Below, piece by piece: positions 42,165 through 52,817 of a DNA stretch of 64,000 nt. The notes below the pieces were generated by a model, which was not told the DNA's origin, made no database searches, and saw only the letters and a list, made by a program, of their open reading frames with translations. Origin of the DNA: Begonia masoniana (taxonomy: Eukaryota > Streptophyta > Magnoliopsida > Cucurbitales > Begoniaceae); assembly GCA_022432975.1 (NCBI GenBank), contig CM039515.1:15502583-15566582 (forward strand). Direction: 5' to 3'. Both the position numbers and the translations under genes were made by a program. Position 1 is the first letter of the stretch. Every line of letters starts with the position of its first letter.

Positions 42165-44585
42165 TGTAACAACCCCAGTTGGAGTCGCCACGTAATTCAT
42201 GACTTAACCTCTTAATCAATCGGTTCTTTCTTCATGCACCTTGTTCATTATCAGTATTATTTTTTTTATTTCTCGAAACTTAGAACTTAAAACTTAACTC
42301 ATGGACAATATATCATCTGACAAAAACTAAACCATCCAAAACCCGACTCTTTCATAATCCTAATAACTCATTAGTTCATAGGATCGAGCGACTATGCTCG
42401 ATTATCAGTTCCATGACATAATCGGGCAGAGAAGAAATGCCCTCAGATCACTCGACGTCATCCTGTTCGCGCTGCATAGTTTTACATGCATCGGCTGATA
42501 GGGTACACATCATCCGATCTGTCACGTGCACTTCGCGTGATTCAATAGATATCACCCGGTAGAGGTCATCTACCGATGGGCACGTGCAGAGCACGTAATC
42601 CATGGTGCATCACCCGGTATTTGAAATACACTACATCGCCCGGTCACTAGACGACAAAACTACATTTATATCATCCGATAGACATATGCATTTCACGTGA
42701 CTACTTAACATCGCCAGCAAGAGGCATCATCCGGTGGGCAACAATTGACCCCATCCACTGATGACATCAGCCGGATGATGTCCTCATTCACATATAGCCG
42801 GATGATGTCCTCATTCAACAGAGTCATCATCCAGTAAGCATGTGCAATACACGTGACTCACTTACCTCAACCGATAAGAGATATCATCCGGTGAACAACA
42901 AATATTCGTCATCCACCGGTGACGTCAGCCGGATGATTCACTCATCCAGCTTCTATCATTCAGCTCACACCGGTGACGTCAGCTGGATGATGTATTCATC
43001 CAACTTCTATCACACAGCATTAAAATACAGAAAACTTCAAACAACTCATATCGACAAAAAGATAATCTGACCTTCACAGGTCTCATACTCGTAGACATAA
43101 TCATAGGCGGACATGAAACATGGACTCATCTAGGATACAAATAGCGGAAGACTTAATTAAAACAGATCATTCTATACCCTTATAATCATCTCCAAATTTT
43201 GATAACCAAACGAGGCAATCACAGAATCCAATATTCTAAAGAAAATCTCATTCTACTTAAACATCAGTTCATCATAAATCTTACTGACACATTATGAGCA
43301 TAACTACTGGTCATATTCGCCTGCCAGCCACAGACTTCCACCCTGAGCACCATCCTGCAACCAGCCTTAGACATTATCATTGAATTTGGAATCCTCACCT
43401 GCTAAATCTTCACCTACATCATAAGGTTTAAACTATAAGCCTAATGCTTAGTAAGGAATGCAATACTATCATGTTCGTTTCATGCTCTTTTCTTGTCCTT
43501 ATTCGTGTTCTTGTTCATCACTTTCATCATATGGATTAAGGGAGGATTTGTGCCGTAAAGGGGGGATGACAGTGCAAGTGTACATAGTCCCTTTCGGGCC
43601 GTATTCATGGTCCTTCTCTTTGGACAGTGACATACGCCAAACCGCCCCCAACCCTCACTTAGTCCGGTTGCATAAGTTTCATGTTCATTCTCATATCTTG
43701 TTCATGGGGAAAATCATTTTCATAAATCATTTTCATAAATCATTTTCATATGCTTGGGAAGTAAATCATGATGCATGATATGAATGTTCTTAAATTATCG
43801 GACTATGGAAAATATCATACTAGACAGTTGACTTCATAGACTCTATCAAAACATCATATAACATAATTCTCAAACATCCGTAAATCATCCGAGTACAACC
43901 ATCTTACTAACTTAGAACAAACATCAAACACATAACTAATTTAGTACCCTTAAGATATAGGGCCCTAATGGCCGAAAGTCTTAATACATTCACTTACCTG
44001 GTGTCTTTTGCAAATGGAATACTCCTTTCAAATCTTGTTCACCTAAATCATTTCACATTACCAAGTTAAAAATAAAATCCTAATAGTGCTAACCAAAAAT
44101 CATCATAATGCTTAACCTACTTGTATTTCTATATTCTTCTGCCGACCACCTTGTGTGCGTGGATTAAATTTCTACAATCTAAATAACCAGATTCAACCCA
44201 GTAACTAATCGCATACAGCTATCTAAATGTCCAGAATAAACTCGAAAATGCCTTTACTAAACGCATATTAGAAATGGTCCTATCATTGAATTTGGAATCA
44301 ACTCGGTTGTTGATGAAGAAGGCTACCTGCTGCGAGAGAGAGAGTGTGTGTTCTGGGAGGATGGGAATCGCTGAGAGAGAATGTCGGCCACAGTGGGGTT
44401 TTTGTGAGGTTTAAGAGTTTTCATTTTCTACTTATACCAAATAGGTTCCTCCTTAATTACAATTCTGCCACTACAATAGAAATCCAATAAGATTTGGCAT
44501 ATAATTATTAAATAAAAGGTCAAATAAATAGGTGACCGTTAATTCCGTTAAGAAAATCACCTGACTGAGAATGTCGGGTGTTACA
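42165..44585 (-). mobile_element. Solo LTR (2.4 kb) in 5S spacer
   Basis: TGTAACAACCCC to GTCGGGTGTTACA, target duplication TCTGG on both sides (42160-42164 and 44586-44590). The ends and the CCGGTGACGTCAGCCGG motif read in reverse compared with the TE4 LTR, so it is probably minus-oriented. No primer site or coding region; nothing gene-like inside. Confidence 0.85.
42480..43020 (+). repeat. TGACGTCA / CATCCGGTG repeat cluster in solo LTR
   Basis: Many irregular copies of CATCCGG or CATCACCCGG words, and several CACCGGTGACGTCAGCCGG words with the palindromic core TGACGTCA (about 42905-42990). TE4 LTRs carry the same core in reverse orientation. Confidence 0.75.
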
Positions 44586-44659
44586 TCTGGCGTGGGAGGA
44601 ACGGGCTCCGACGGTCTCGCTGGGCATCGTACAAAGGGAATTGGCGGACGAAGAATGTC

Positions 44660-44778
44660 GAGTGCAACCATACGAGCAGTAAAGCACCAGATCCCATCAA
44701 AACTCTGAAGTTAAAAGTGCTTCGGCGAGAGTAATACTAAGTTGGGTGACAACTTGGGAAGTCCTCGTGTTGCACCTC
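44660..44778 (+). rRNA. 5S rRNA gene copy D1
   Basis: 119-nt class; GAGTGCAACC start, GAGCAGTAAAGC. Confidence 0.7.
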
Positions 44779-44909
44779 TTTTTTCGATCGAGCACTTCCT
44801 CGGACATCAGGAGCAAAATTCAATGGCACGAGAGGTCTAGCGTGGGAGGTACGGGCTGCGGCGGTCACGCTGGGCATCAAACAAAGGGAATATGCGGACA
44901 AAAAATGTC

Positions 44910-45028
44910 GGGTGCTACCATACGAGCACTAATGCACCGGATCCTATCGAAACTTTGAAGTTAAAAGTGCTTCGGCGAGAGTAGTACTAAGTTGGGGGAC
45001 CACTTGGGAAGTACTCGTGTTGCACACC
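44910..45028 (+). rRNA. 5S rRNA gene copy D2
   Basis: 119-nt class; TTGGGGGACC, 3' end CACACCTG weakens the T-run. Confidence 0.7.
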
Positions 45029-45159
45029 TGTTTTTGACCGAGTACTTCCTTGGACATCAGGAGCGAAATTCAATGGTACGAGAGATCTAGCGTGGGAGGA
45101 ACGGGCTGCGGCAGTCTTGCTGGGCATCAGACAAAGGGAATTGGCAGACGAAGAATGTC

Positions 45160-45278
45160 TGGTGCGACCATACGAGCACTAATGCATAGGATCCCATCAG
45201 AACTCCGAAGTTAAAAGTGCTTCGGCGAGAGTAGTACTAAATTGGGTGACCGCTTGGGAAGTCCTCGTGTTGCACACC
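45160..45278 (+). rRNA. 5S rRNA gene copy D3
   Basis: 119-nt class; TGGTGCG start, CATAGGATCC. Confidence 0.75.
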
Positions 45279-45409
45279 TTTTTTTGACCGAGTACTTCCT
45301 CAGACATCAGGAGCGAAATTCAAGGGCACGGGAGGTTTGGCGTGGGAGGAACAGGCTGCGGCGGTTTTGCTGGGCATCGGACAAAAGAAATTGGCAGATA
45401 AAGAATGTC

Positions 45410-45528
45410 GGTTGCAACCATACGGGCACTAATGCACCGGATCCCATCAGAACTCCGAATTTAAAAATGTTTTGGCGAGAATAGTACTATGTTAGGTGAC
45501 CACTTGGGAAGTCCTCGTGTTGCACCCC
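45410..45528 (+). rRNA. 5S rRNA gene copy D4
   Basis: 119-nt class; GGTTGCAACC, AATTTAAAAATGTTTTGG in box A. Confidence 0.65.
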
Positions 45529-45772
45529 TTTTTTTGACCGAGTACTTCCTCCGACATCAGGGTCGAAATTCAATGGCACGTGAGGATTGGCGTGGCAGGA
45601 ACGGGCTGCGGCGGTCACGCTGGGCATCAGACAAGGGGAATTGGCGGACGAAGAATTTTCCTCAGACATCAGAAGCAAAATTCAAGGGCACGAGAGGTCT
45701 AGCGTGGGAGGAACGGGCTGCTGCAGTCTCGCTAGGCATCGGACAAATGGGAATTGGCGGACGAAGAATGTC
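45529..45772 (+). repeat. Spacer pair with the 5S gene missing
   Basis: Two spacers joined as GAAGAATTT/TCCTCAGACATC at about 45657; the gene, its terminator and GACCGAGTAC are absent. Four similar junctions occur in block F. Confidence 0.85.
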
Positions 45773-45891
45773 GGGTGCGACAATACGAGCACTAATGCAC
45801 CGGATCCCATCAGAACTACGAAGTTAAAAGTGTTTCGGCAAGAGTAGTACTAAGTTTGGTGACCACTTGGGATGTCCTCATGTTGCACCCT
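45773..45891 (+). rRNA. 5S rRNA gene copy D5
   Basis: 119-nt class; GACAATACG, AAGTTTGG. Confidence 0.75.
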
Positions 45892-46023
45892 TTTTTTTTA
45901 CTGAGTACTTCCTCTGACATCAGGGGCGAAATTCAGGGGCACGGGAGGTCTGGCGAGGGAGGAACGGGCTCCGGCGAATCTCACTGTGCATCGAACAAAG
46001 AGAATTAGCGGACGAAGTATGTC

Positions 46024-46041
46024 GGGTACGACCATACGAGC
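46024..46041 (+). pseudogene. 5S rRNA copy D6, 5' part, split by TE4
   Basis: Positions 1-18; TE4 inserted after CGAGC (positions 14-18). The remainder is 54884-54989. Confidence 0.88.
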
Positions 46042-46743
46042 TGTAATACCCGGTTCTATCAAACCGTTTCTCTATTCCTTTTAAACTAATGGCACAATTT
46101 ATATGGCAATATTAAATGTAGGGTTAGTGGATGACTAGGCAAGGGCATAAGGGTAATTAGAAATTTAAAGGTGGATAACGTATTTAAGGAACTATTAATG
46201 AAGTAGCCGCCACTGTTTACTTCATTCCCTCTCCATTTTCAGCTCCTCAGCTTAGCAGAGCACGATAGGAGACCCCTTCGACTTCCTCCAGCGATTTCCT
46301 CCGAACTTGGTGAGTTTTGCTTCTATTTCTTGTTACATTGTATCTATTGCTGGTAGGAGGAATGATAAATGAAGTTTTGAGAAGGCGGTAAGCGAGTGGT
46401 GGTTTCGGTTTAAGTTGAAATCGGGAATGCACAATGACTAGAGTTCCCAAAACAGTTTCCCTTAGATTTCTAGTGGTTTAGAATGAAGATTAGAGGGAAT
46501 ATAATGTATGCTCTGTCTATGGTTTTAGGTTTGAGTAATACCCGAAGTAGCTTGCAGCCAAGTTTTTCCAGGAGACCAGGTAAGTAAAGTTTGCTTGTGC
46601 CTTCGGGCCTACATCATAAAACATTAGGGTTTGTATGCTGGAATGTGTTGGTATGTCATGCATCATATTTTTTTAAAAATTATACGAAAATGAATTTGAA
46701 TGCATGTTGGCATAGTGAGGATTGAACATATTGAAACAGCTGT

Positions 46744-46965
46744 GTGAATCAGTTTCACTGTTAAGGGAAGTAATCCTCCCCTTAATGAGACAGTGGATAT
46801 TTATACTTTGGGAGAGTTGATCCAACTTCCAATTTCACAGGGGGATCTGAACATGTGAATCAGATTTGCTGTTAAGGGAATTTATCCGCCCCTTAATGAG
46901 CCAGTGGATGTATATACTTTGGGAGAGTTGATCCAGCTCCCAATTTCATGGGGGGATCTGAACAG
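46744..46965 (+). repeat. 111-bp tandem duplication in TE4 left LTR
   Basis: 46744-46854 and 46855-46965 are diverged copies (both with CTTTGGGAGAGTTGATCCA). The same pair is at 53522-53743 in the right LTR. Confidence 0.85.
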
Positions 46966-47506
46966 AAACGAAACATGAACAACTGAGTCGAGAAAGTAGA
47001 AATTGCATGATTAGGAATTTATATATATTTCAGTGTTTCATTTCATTACAGCTTTACTTACTTAGCATTAGGCTAATAGATGAGTTTTGTGATGTAGGTG
47101 TTGAGGATACTGCAGGTGAATTTCCCGATTGCACAGATGATTAGATGTGGTTGGAAGAGTACATTCATGCCTCGGCCTGGTAAACTGATGAGGCGGGTTA
47201 ACTGTTGTCTGATGGTGTGAAAGTTTAGTTGACAGTATTTCAATTTAAGTATGCTGAATTTTCATTACGGAAGTGATTTCAATGTTTTGAATACAATTTC
47301 GAGATTTTTCTGTTAATAGTATTCTGTTGGGATTTAATGTTGGCACTCACTGGAATTTTAGTAATGTGATGGTTTGAAATGTTTTTGAATGGTTTTAGTG
47401 AAGTGAGTAAATTCTTTTCTATAGGTTGAGTTGTTGTTCTGTTGTCTATCGGAAGATGTCTTCAGTGGAAGCCATCGGATGATATAGAACGAAATTTATG
47501 TTTAGT

Positions 47507-47830
47507 GACCGGTGGATGTCGTGTGTTAATCCACCGGAAGATGTAGGAAATGTTTTGTCGTTTAGTGACCGGTGGATATCGTGTGTTAATCCAACGGAAG
47601 ATGTAGGAAATGTTTTGTCGTTTAGTGACCGGTGGATGTCGTGTGTTAATCCACCGGAAGATGTAGGAAATGTTTTGTCGTTTTATGACCGGTGAATGTC
47701 GTATGATAATCTACCGGAAGATGTAAGAAATGTTTTGTCGTCTAGCCACCGGTGGATGCTGTATAGCGTCGATCATCCGGCTGACGTCACCGGAAGGTGT
47801 AGAGCGTATTTTGTCGTTTTGCCACCGGAT
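47507..47830 (+). repeat. 60-bp tandem repeats and TGACGTCA motif, TE4 left LTR
   Basis: Four units of GACCGGTGGATGTCGTGTG... start at 47507, 47567, 47627 and 47687, with a partial at 47747, then CCGGCTGACGTCACCGG at about 47776. The right LTR has one unit fewer. Confidence 0.9.
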
Positions 47831-48166
47831 GATGTCTTCTATTTTCTGTTTCAGCCCCTTTTGTTGACTTTGTCCAGCGGGCGATGCGTTTGACTTTTGA
47901 AACCTATAAAGTGTTCTGCGATTTAATCCTTTATTCCTTTTGCCGATTATTCCCAAAAACTCTAACTGAGTATTCAAGCCTTGTACAATAGTTTTGTTTA
48001 ACTCCATTTTACTTAAATGATTTCCGCTGCAAGTTTCGAATATTATTGTTTTGAAGATTCCGCTTATGTCAAGTTTTTCAAAAAAAAAATAAATACGGTT
48101 GAAATTTTAGTCATGTACGGGTATGGTGTGACGAACCGGGTTCAGATAACTCGGGGCGTTACAGTG

Positions 48167-48178
48167 TGGTATCAGAGA
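48167..48178 (+). promoter_or_regulatory. TE4 primer binding site
   Basis: TGGTATCAGAGA three bases after the LTR. Confidence 0.9.
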
Positions 48179-48317
48179 CATTCAGTTAAATCGTTCAAAA
48201 GATCACTCATCAGTGCCAATCGTTGCATGGAAGTACTCCAAAAACTGTAAGTGTTTATGTTAAGTACAGTTATTAGATATTATAAAATAGTTGACCCTGT
48301 ACAGGAATATAGCAAAA

Positions 48318-48698
48318 ATGTCCAGACGACCGGGAAGGCCAAGAGTGCAGAGAGAGACACCAACTCCGGGAAGCACAGAAGATTCTAGTGTAATCGGACA
48401 GTTGACAGATCTAGTGCGACAGCAGGCAGAATTAATGCGCCAGCAATCCGATCAGCTAGGAGTACTGCTGAACCGAGAGGTACAAGGAAGTGCCAACTCG
48501 GGTTCTAGCAATGAGCATTCCGGGGATAGATTCCGGAGACTAAGACCACCCACGTTTGATGGTCAGTCATCTGATCCTGCTGTGGCTGAAGGGTGGCTTA
48601 GAAAGATTGAAAGCATGTTTAGGTGTGCCAACATTGGAGAAGGAGAAAAAGTCACGTTGGCAACCTTTCATTTAGCTGGTGAAGCTCAACTCTGGTAG
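48318..48698 (+). pseudogene. TE4 gag, N-terminal part
   Basis: From ATG 48318 (MSRRPGRPR...). It ends at TAG 48696-48698, replacing the second of two Trp codons usual in the gag motif (AQLW, stop, ET). The frame then continues in 48726-50657. RLRPPTFDGQSSDP is a Tekay-type gag signature, as in TE1. Confidence 0.85.
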
Positions 48699-50657
48699 GA
48701 AACAATTGAGACCACCACAGATGTTTTGACGATGCCTTGGTCACAATTCAAGGACATTTTCTATGGGAAGTATTTTAACAGTACTGTCCAGACCGCGAAG
48801 AAGTTGGAGTTCCTGAACTTGAAGCAGACAGGGTCTGTGGCCGAGTATAGTAGACAGTTCGAGTCCCTGTCTAGGTTTGCTGGGCATTTTGCTCACAAGG
48901 ATGAGGATAAGGTGTTCAAATTTATGCATGGACTGAAGCCAGAAATTTACCGAGGGGTTAAATTCTGTGGAATCAAGGGCTTGACCTTCAGTGAGGTTGT
49001 GTCCACTGCCCTGGAAGTGGAAGAAGCTGAAGGAAAGTGTGCTAGACCAAAGGAGGTCCCACAAAGGTTTAACCAACCACACCAACAGAGAGGAACGAAG
49101 AGGCCAAGTGAAGGCCAAAATAGCCAAGGAGTAGGGGGAAAGGTACAGAATGTCAGGAAATTTCCCCAGTGTCCCAAATGTTTGAAGAACCATCCGGGGG
49201 AATGCAGACTGGGCCTTGGAAAGTGTTTCAACTGTGAGGAGGTTGGACACACGTTCAAGGAGTGCTCGAAGCCTAGAATCACCAGATGCTACAATTGTAA
49301 CAAGGTCGGCCACATTAGCAGAGATTGTCCGGTTCCTAAGAGTGGCCCTACTATGATCAAGCCAAGAATATTCTCCATGACGGAGTCGGGTGAGGAACAG
49401 CCTGCTGTGGTGTCAGGTACTATATTGATCAACTCTGTGCCTGCTTTTACTTTAATAGATTCTGGTGCCACACATTCATTTATAGCATCTGCTTTTGCTG
49501 TTAAGTTAGACGTACAGTTTACCCCTTCCATGCATGTGTTTAATGTTGCATTGCCTTCTGGTGAACGCATGCACTCTAACCGAGTGATGCTTGGCAGTGA
49601 AGTGTTAGTAGGGAATGTAAGCTTACCTGCTGACCTTATAATTATGGATATATTAGGATTTGATGTAATCCTAGGAATGGACTGGCTGTTTAAGCATCAT
49701 GCCACAATAGATTGTAGGACTGGAATAGTTAGCTTCCAACCCCCTGGTAGTTTGAAACACACCTTTCAAGCCTCAAAGAAAGGTAAGGAAATGTCTGTGA
49801 TGACCTCTATTAACACAAGACCCTCCTCTTGCAGAGAGTATTTGTGCTTTTTGGCCAGTGCTTTAGACACACAAACAGTAGGAAAATCAAGCCCTAAAAA
49901 TGTTTTAGTTGTCCAAGATTTTCCAGAAGTATTCCTAGATGACCTTCCTGGTTTGCCACCAGATAGGAAAATTGAATTTGTTGTAGATATTTACCCTGGA
50001 GCCGAGCCTGTGTCTAAGAATCCATATAGATTAGCTCCAACTGAACTTAAAGAATTAAAGAAACAGTTAGAAGATTTGTTGGAGAAGGGGTTCATACGCC
50101 CTAGCTTTTCACCATGGGGTGCACCTGTCCTTTTTGTCAAAAAGAAGGATGGATCAATGCGTATGTGCATAGACTATAGAGAATTGAATAAGTTAACTGT
50201 CAAAAACAAATACCCTTTGCCGAGAATTGATGACTTGTTTGACCAGCTTAGGGGTGCAAGAGTTTTCTCCAAGATTGACCTTAGGTCCGGTTATTACCAG
50301 TTGAAGGTTAAATCTGAAGATATCCCAAAGACTGCCTTTCGCACAAGATACGGACATTATGAGTTTTTGGTTATGTCTTTTGGTTTGACAAATGCACCAG
50401 CAGCCTTCATGGATCTCATGAATAGGGTGTTTCACGAGTATTTGGACAAGTTTGTCATAGTATTCATAGACGACATTCTGATCTATTCTAGAACTAAGGA
50501 TGAGCATGCAAGGCATTTGAGTTTGGTGTTAGGAGTACTTAGACAGCACCAACTTTATGCTAAGTTTTCCAAGTGTGAGTTTTGGTTGGACAGAGTTCAC
50601 TTTCTTGGTCATGTGATCTCTGGTGATGGGATATCTGTCGATCCAGCCAAGGTTTAA
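48699..50657 (+). pseudogene. TE4 gag C-terminus, protease and reverse transcriptase
   Basis: Open frame of 643 codons from the ATG at 48726, in frame with the preceding gag. It carries [20 protein letters not shown], two CCHC knuckles (from residue 167, [14 protein letters not shown], and then [14 protein letters not shown]), the protease active site [10 protein letters not shown] at about residue 243 with VILGMDW further on, and RT with [21 protein letters not shown] and FIDDILIYS at 580-588. RT catalytic residues look intact. Ends at TAA 50655-50657 within the RT connection region. Confidence 0.92.
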
Positions 50658-51387
50658 GCAGTTAAGGAGTGGCCCCAACCGAAGAATGCTGCAGATATTC
50701 GAAGTTTCCTCGGGTTAGCAGGATATTACAGAAATTATTGAAGGATTCTCAAAGATTGCAACACCCCTCACTCAGTTAACTAGGAAAAATATCAAGTATG
50801 CTTGGACAGAGGAGTGTGAGTCCAGTTTCCAGACCTTGAAAAAGAAACTGACCAATGCCCCTATATTGACCCTACCCGATGAGAGTGGAAAGTTTAGCAT
50901 TTACTGTGATGCTTCCAAGATTGGTCTTGGATGTGTGTTAATGCAAGATGGAAAGGTTATAGCTTATACTTCTAGGCAGTTAAAAGTACACGAAAAGAAT
51001 TACCCTACACATGACTTAGAATTAGCTGCTGTGGTTTTTGCATTAAAGATTTGGAGGCACTACCTGTATAGACAAACCTGTGAGATATTTTTGGATCATA
51101 AAAGTCTGAAATACATTTTCACGCAAAAGGAACTGAATATGAGGCAACGTAGGTGGTTAGAGTTCGTTAAAGATTATGATTTTGAGATTAAGTACCACCC
51201 TGGCAAGGCGAATGTAGTGGCTGATGCTTTGAGTAGAGTGACTCCTTCAGTCTCTGCATTGATTCTAGAAATACCAATAGCTTTAGAGACAGAATTCCAA
51301 AGATTTAACCTGGAAGCTGTGTCTAGTGTGTCAGCCACGCTTTCGGCCAACTATTTTGGAGAAAATAAAGGAAGTTCAAATGAATGA
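50658..51387 (+). pseudogene. TE4 RT connection and RNase H
   Basis: After the TAA a one-base loss near 50735 moves the reading frame. The open piece 50836-51387 has the RNase H motifs [20 protein letters not shown] and [11 protein letters not shown]. It ends in a wrong frame after another shift near 51350. Confidence 0.88.
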
Positions 51388-52153
51388 CGCTGAATGTAAT
51401 AAGTATAAGTTGTGCATAGATTCTACTGATAAGTCGGATTTCAACTGCTCAGCTGATGGAATTCTTAAGTTTCGAAGTAGATGGTTTGTTCCGGCTGATA
51501 CTGAACTTAGAAGGGAAATCCTATCTGAGGCACATTCCTCCAGACTTTCCGTTCATCCTGGAGGTACGAAAATGTACAGAGATCTCAAGCAACATTATTG
51601 GTGGCCAGGTATGAAGAGAAGTGTGGCGGAGCATGTGGAGTCATGTCTGGTCTGCCAGCAAGTCAAAGCTGAACATCAGAGGCCTGCTGGGACATTACAA
51701 CCTTTACCAGTTCCCGAATGGAAATGGGAACAAATAACTATGGATTTTGTTATAGGGTTACCTAGAACAGTAAAAGGTCACGATGCAATTTGGGTAGTAG
51801 TTGATCGTTTAACCAAATCAGCTCACTTTCTGCCAATGAAGATAACATACTCGATGGATCAATTGGCTGAGTTGTATGTGCACGAAGTTGTTAGACTGCA
51901 TGGTGTTCCAAGCACCATAGTTTCAGACCGAGACTCCAGATTTACATCTAAGTTTTGGAAAAGTTTGCACAAGGCTATGGGGACACAGCTTAGTTTTAGC
52001 ACAGCCTTTCATCCTCAAACCGATGGACAATCCAAGAGAACTATCCAAATGTTGGAGGATATGCTTCGGGCTTGTGTGCTGAATTTCAAGGTTCTTGGAG
52101 TAAGTATTTACCATTGGTTGGGTTCTCTTATAATAACAGTTTTCAGGCAATAA
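51388..52153 (+). pseudogene. TE4 integrase with catalytic Glu changed to Lys
   Basis: The frame of ORF 51326-52153 holds the HHCC zinc site (H...H...CLVCQQVK) and a DDE core with D140 and D201. Residue 237, exactly 36 after D201 where Glu belongs, is Lys (codon AAG at 52034-52036). Strand transfer should be abolished. A frameshift near 52085 ends the correct frame. Confidence 0.88.
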
Positions 52154-52782
52154 TAGGCATGGCACCATACGAGGCATTGTATGGACGGAAGTGTAGATCT
52201 CCATTGTATTGGGATGAAGTTGGAGAAGCACAGTTGATTGGTCCTGACATTGTGCAACAGACAGTGGAGAAGATTGCTCTCATCCGACAAAGAATCTTAA
52301 CAACTCAAAGCCGGCAGAAAAGCTATGCAGACAAAAGACGAAGAGAATTAGAATTTGATGTTGGTAATGAAGTTTTCCTTAAGGTGTCACCTTTTAGAGG
52401 AGTTGTGAAATTTGGGAAAAGAGGCAAGTTAAACCCCAGATATATTGGACCTTTCTAAATCGTGAAGAGAATTGGGAAGGCAGCATATCAACTTCAGTTA
52501 CCAGCCTCTTTGGAGGGAATTCATAATGTGTTTCACGTTTCCATGCTAAAGAAATGTGTTAGAGATCCTTCGCAGATTATAGAACAGCAGAACATTGAAG
52601 TCCTTCCTACTCTTACTTATGAGGAGAAGCCTGTAAGGATCTTAGATTATGCAGTAAAGGTATTGCGCAACAAGGAGGTTCCACTGGTAAAAGTCTTATG
52701 GCACAATCAGAACATAGAGGAGACAACTTGGGAGCGCCAGCAAGACATGATGGACCAACATCCAGAATTATTCAGGTACTGA
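52072..52782 (+). pseudogene. TE4 integrase C-terminus and chromodomain
   Basis: Frame 52072-52458 carries the integrase tail (YEALYGRKCRSPLYWDE, FLKVSPFRGVVKFGKRGKL). TAA 52456-52458 interrupts it, and the same frame resumes to 52782. The last 50 or so codons (ILDYAVKVL...VKVLWHNQNIEETTWE) are a chromodomain, which in chromoviruses is thought to direct integration to marked chromatin. Confidence 0.9.
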
Positions 52783-52802
52783 ATTTTGAGGACAAAATTC
52801 TT

Positions 52803-52817
52803 TTAAGGAGGGTAGAT
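52803..52817 (+). promoter_or_regulatory. TE4 polypurine tract
   Basis: TTAAGGAGGGTAGAT abuts the right LTR. Confidence 0.75.

Larger units (their letters stand above)
44586..46041 (+). repeat. 5S rDNA tandem array, block D (6 copies)
   Basis: Five full copies, one copy cut by TE4, and one spacer unit without a gene (junction near 45657). Some spacers read GGAATATGCGGAC before the gene instead of GGAATTGGCGGAC. Confidence 0.93.
46042..48163 (+). repeat. TE4 left LTR
   Basis: 2122 bp, longer than the right LTR mainly by one 60-bp repeat unit. Contains a 111-bp tandem duplication (46744-46965) and the 60-bp array near its 3' end. No gene seen. Confidence 0.93.

Noticed and set aside
47498..47695. 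65-codon repeat protein in TE4 LTR
   Set aside because: The 60-bp repeat is divisible by three, so a frame stays open by chance; it lies in the LTR.
49289..50516. Minus-strand frames opposite TE4 pol
   Set aside because: Shadows of a clear sense pol frame with RT and protease motifs.
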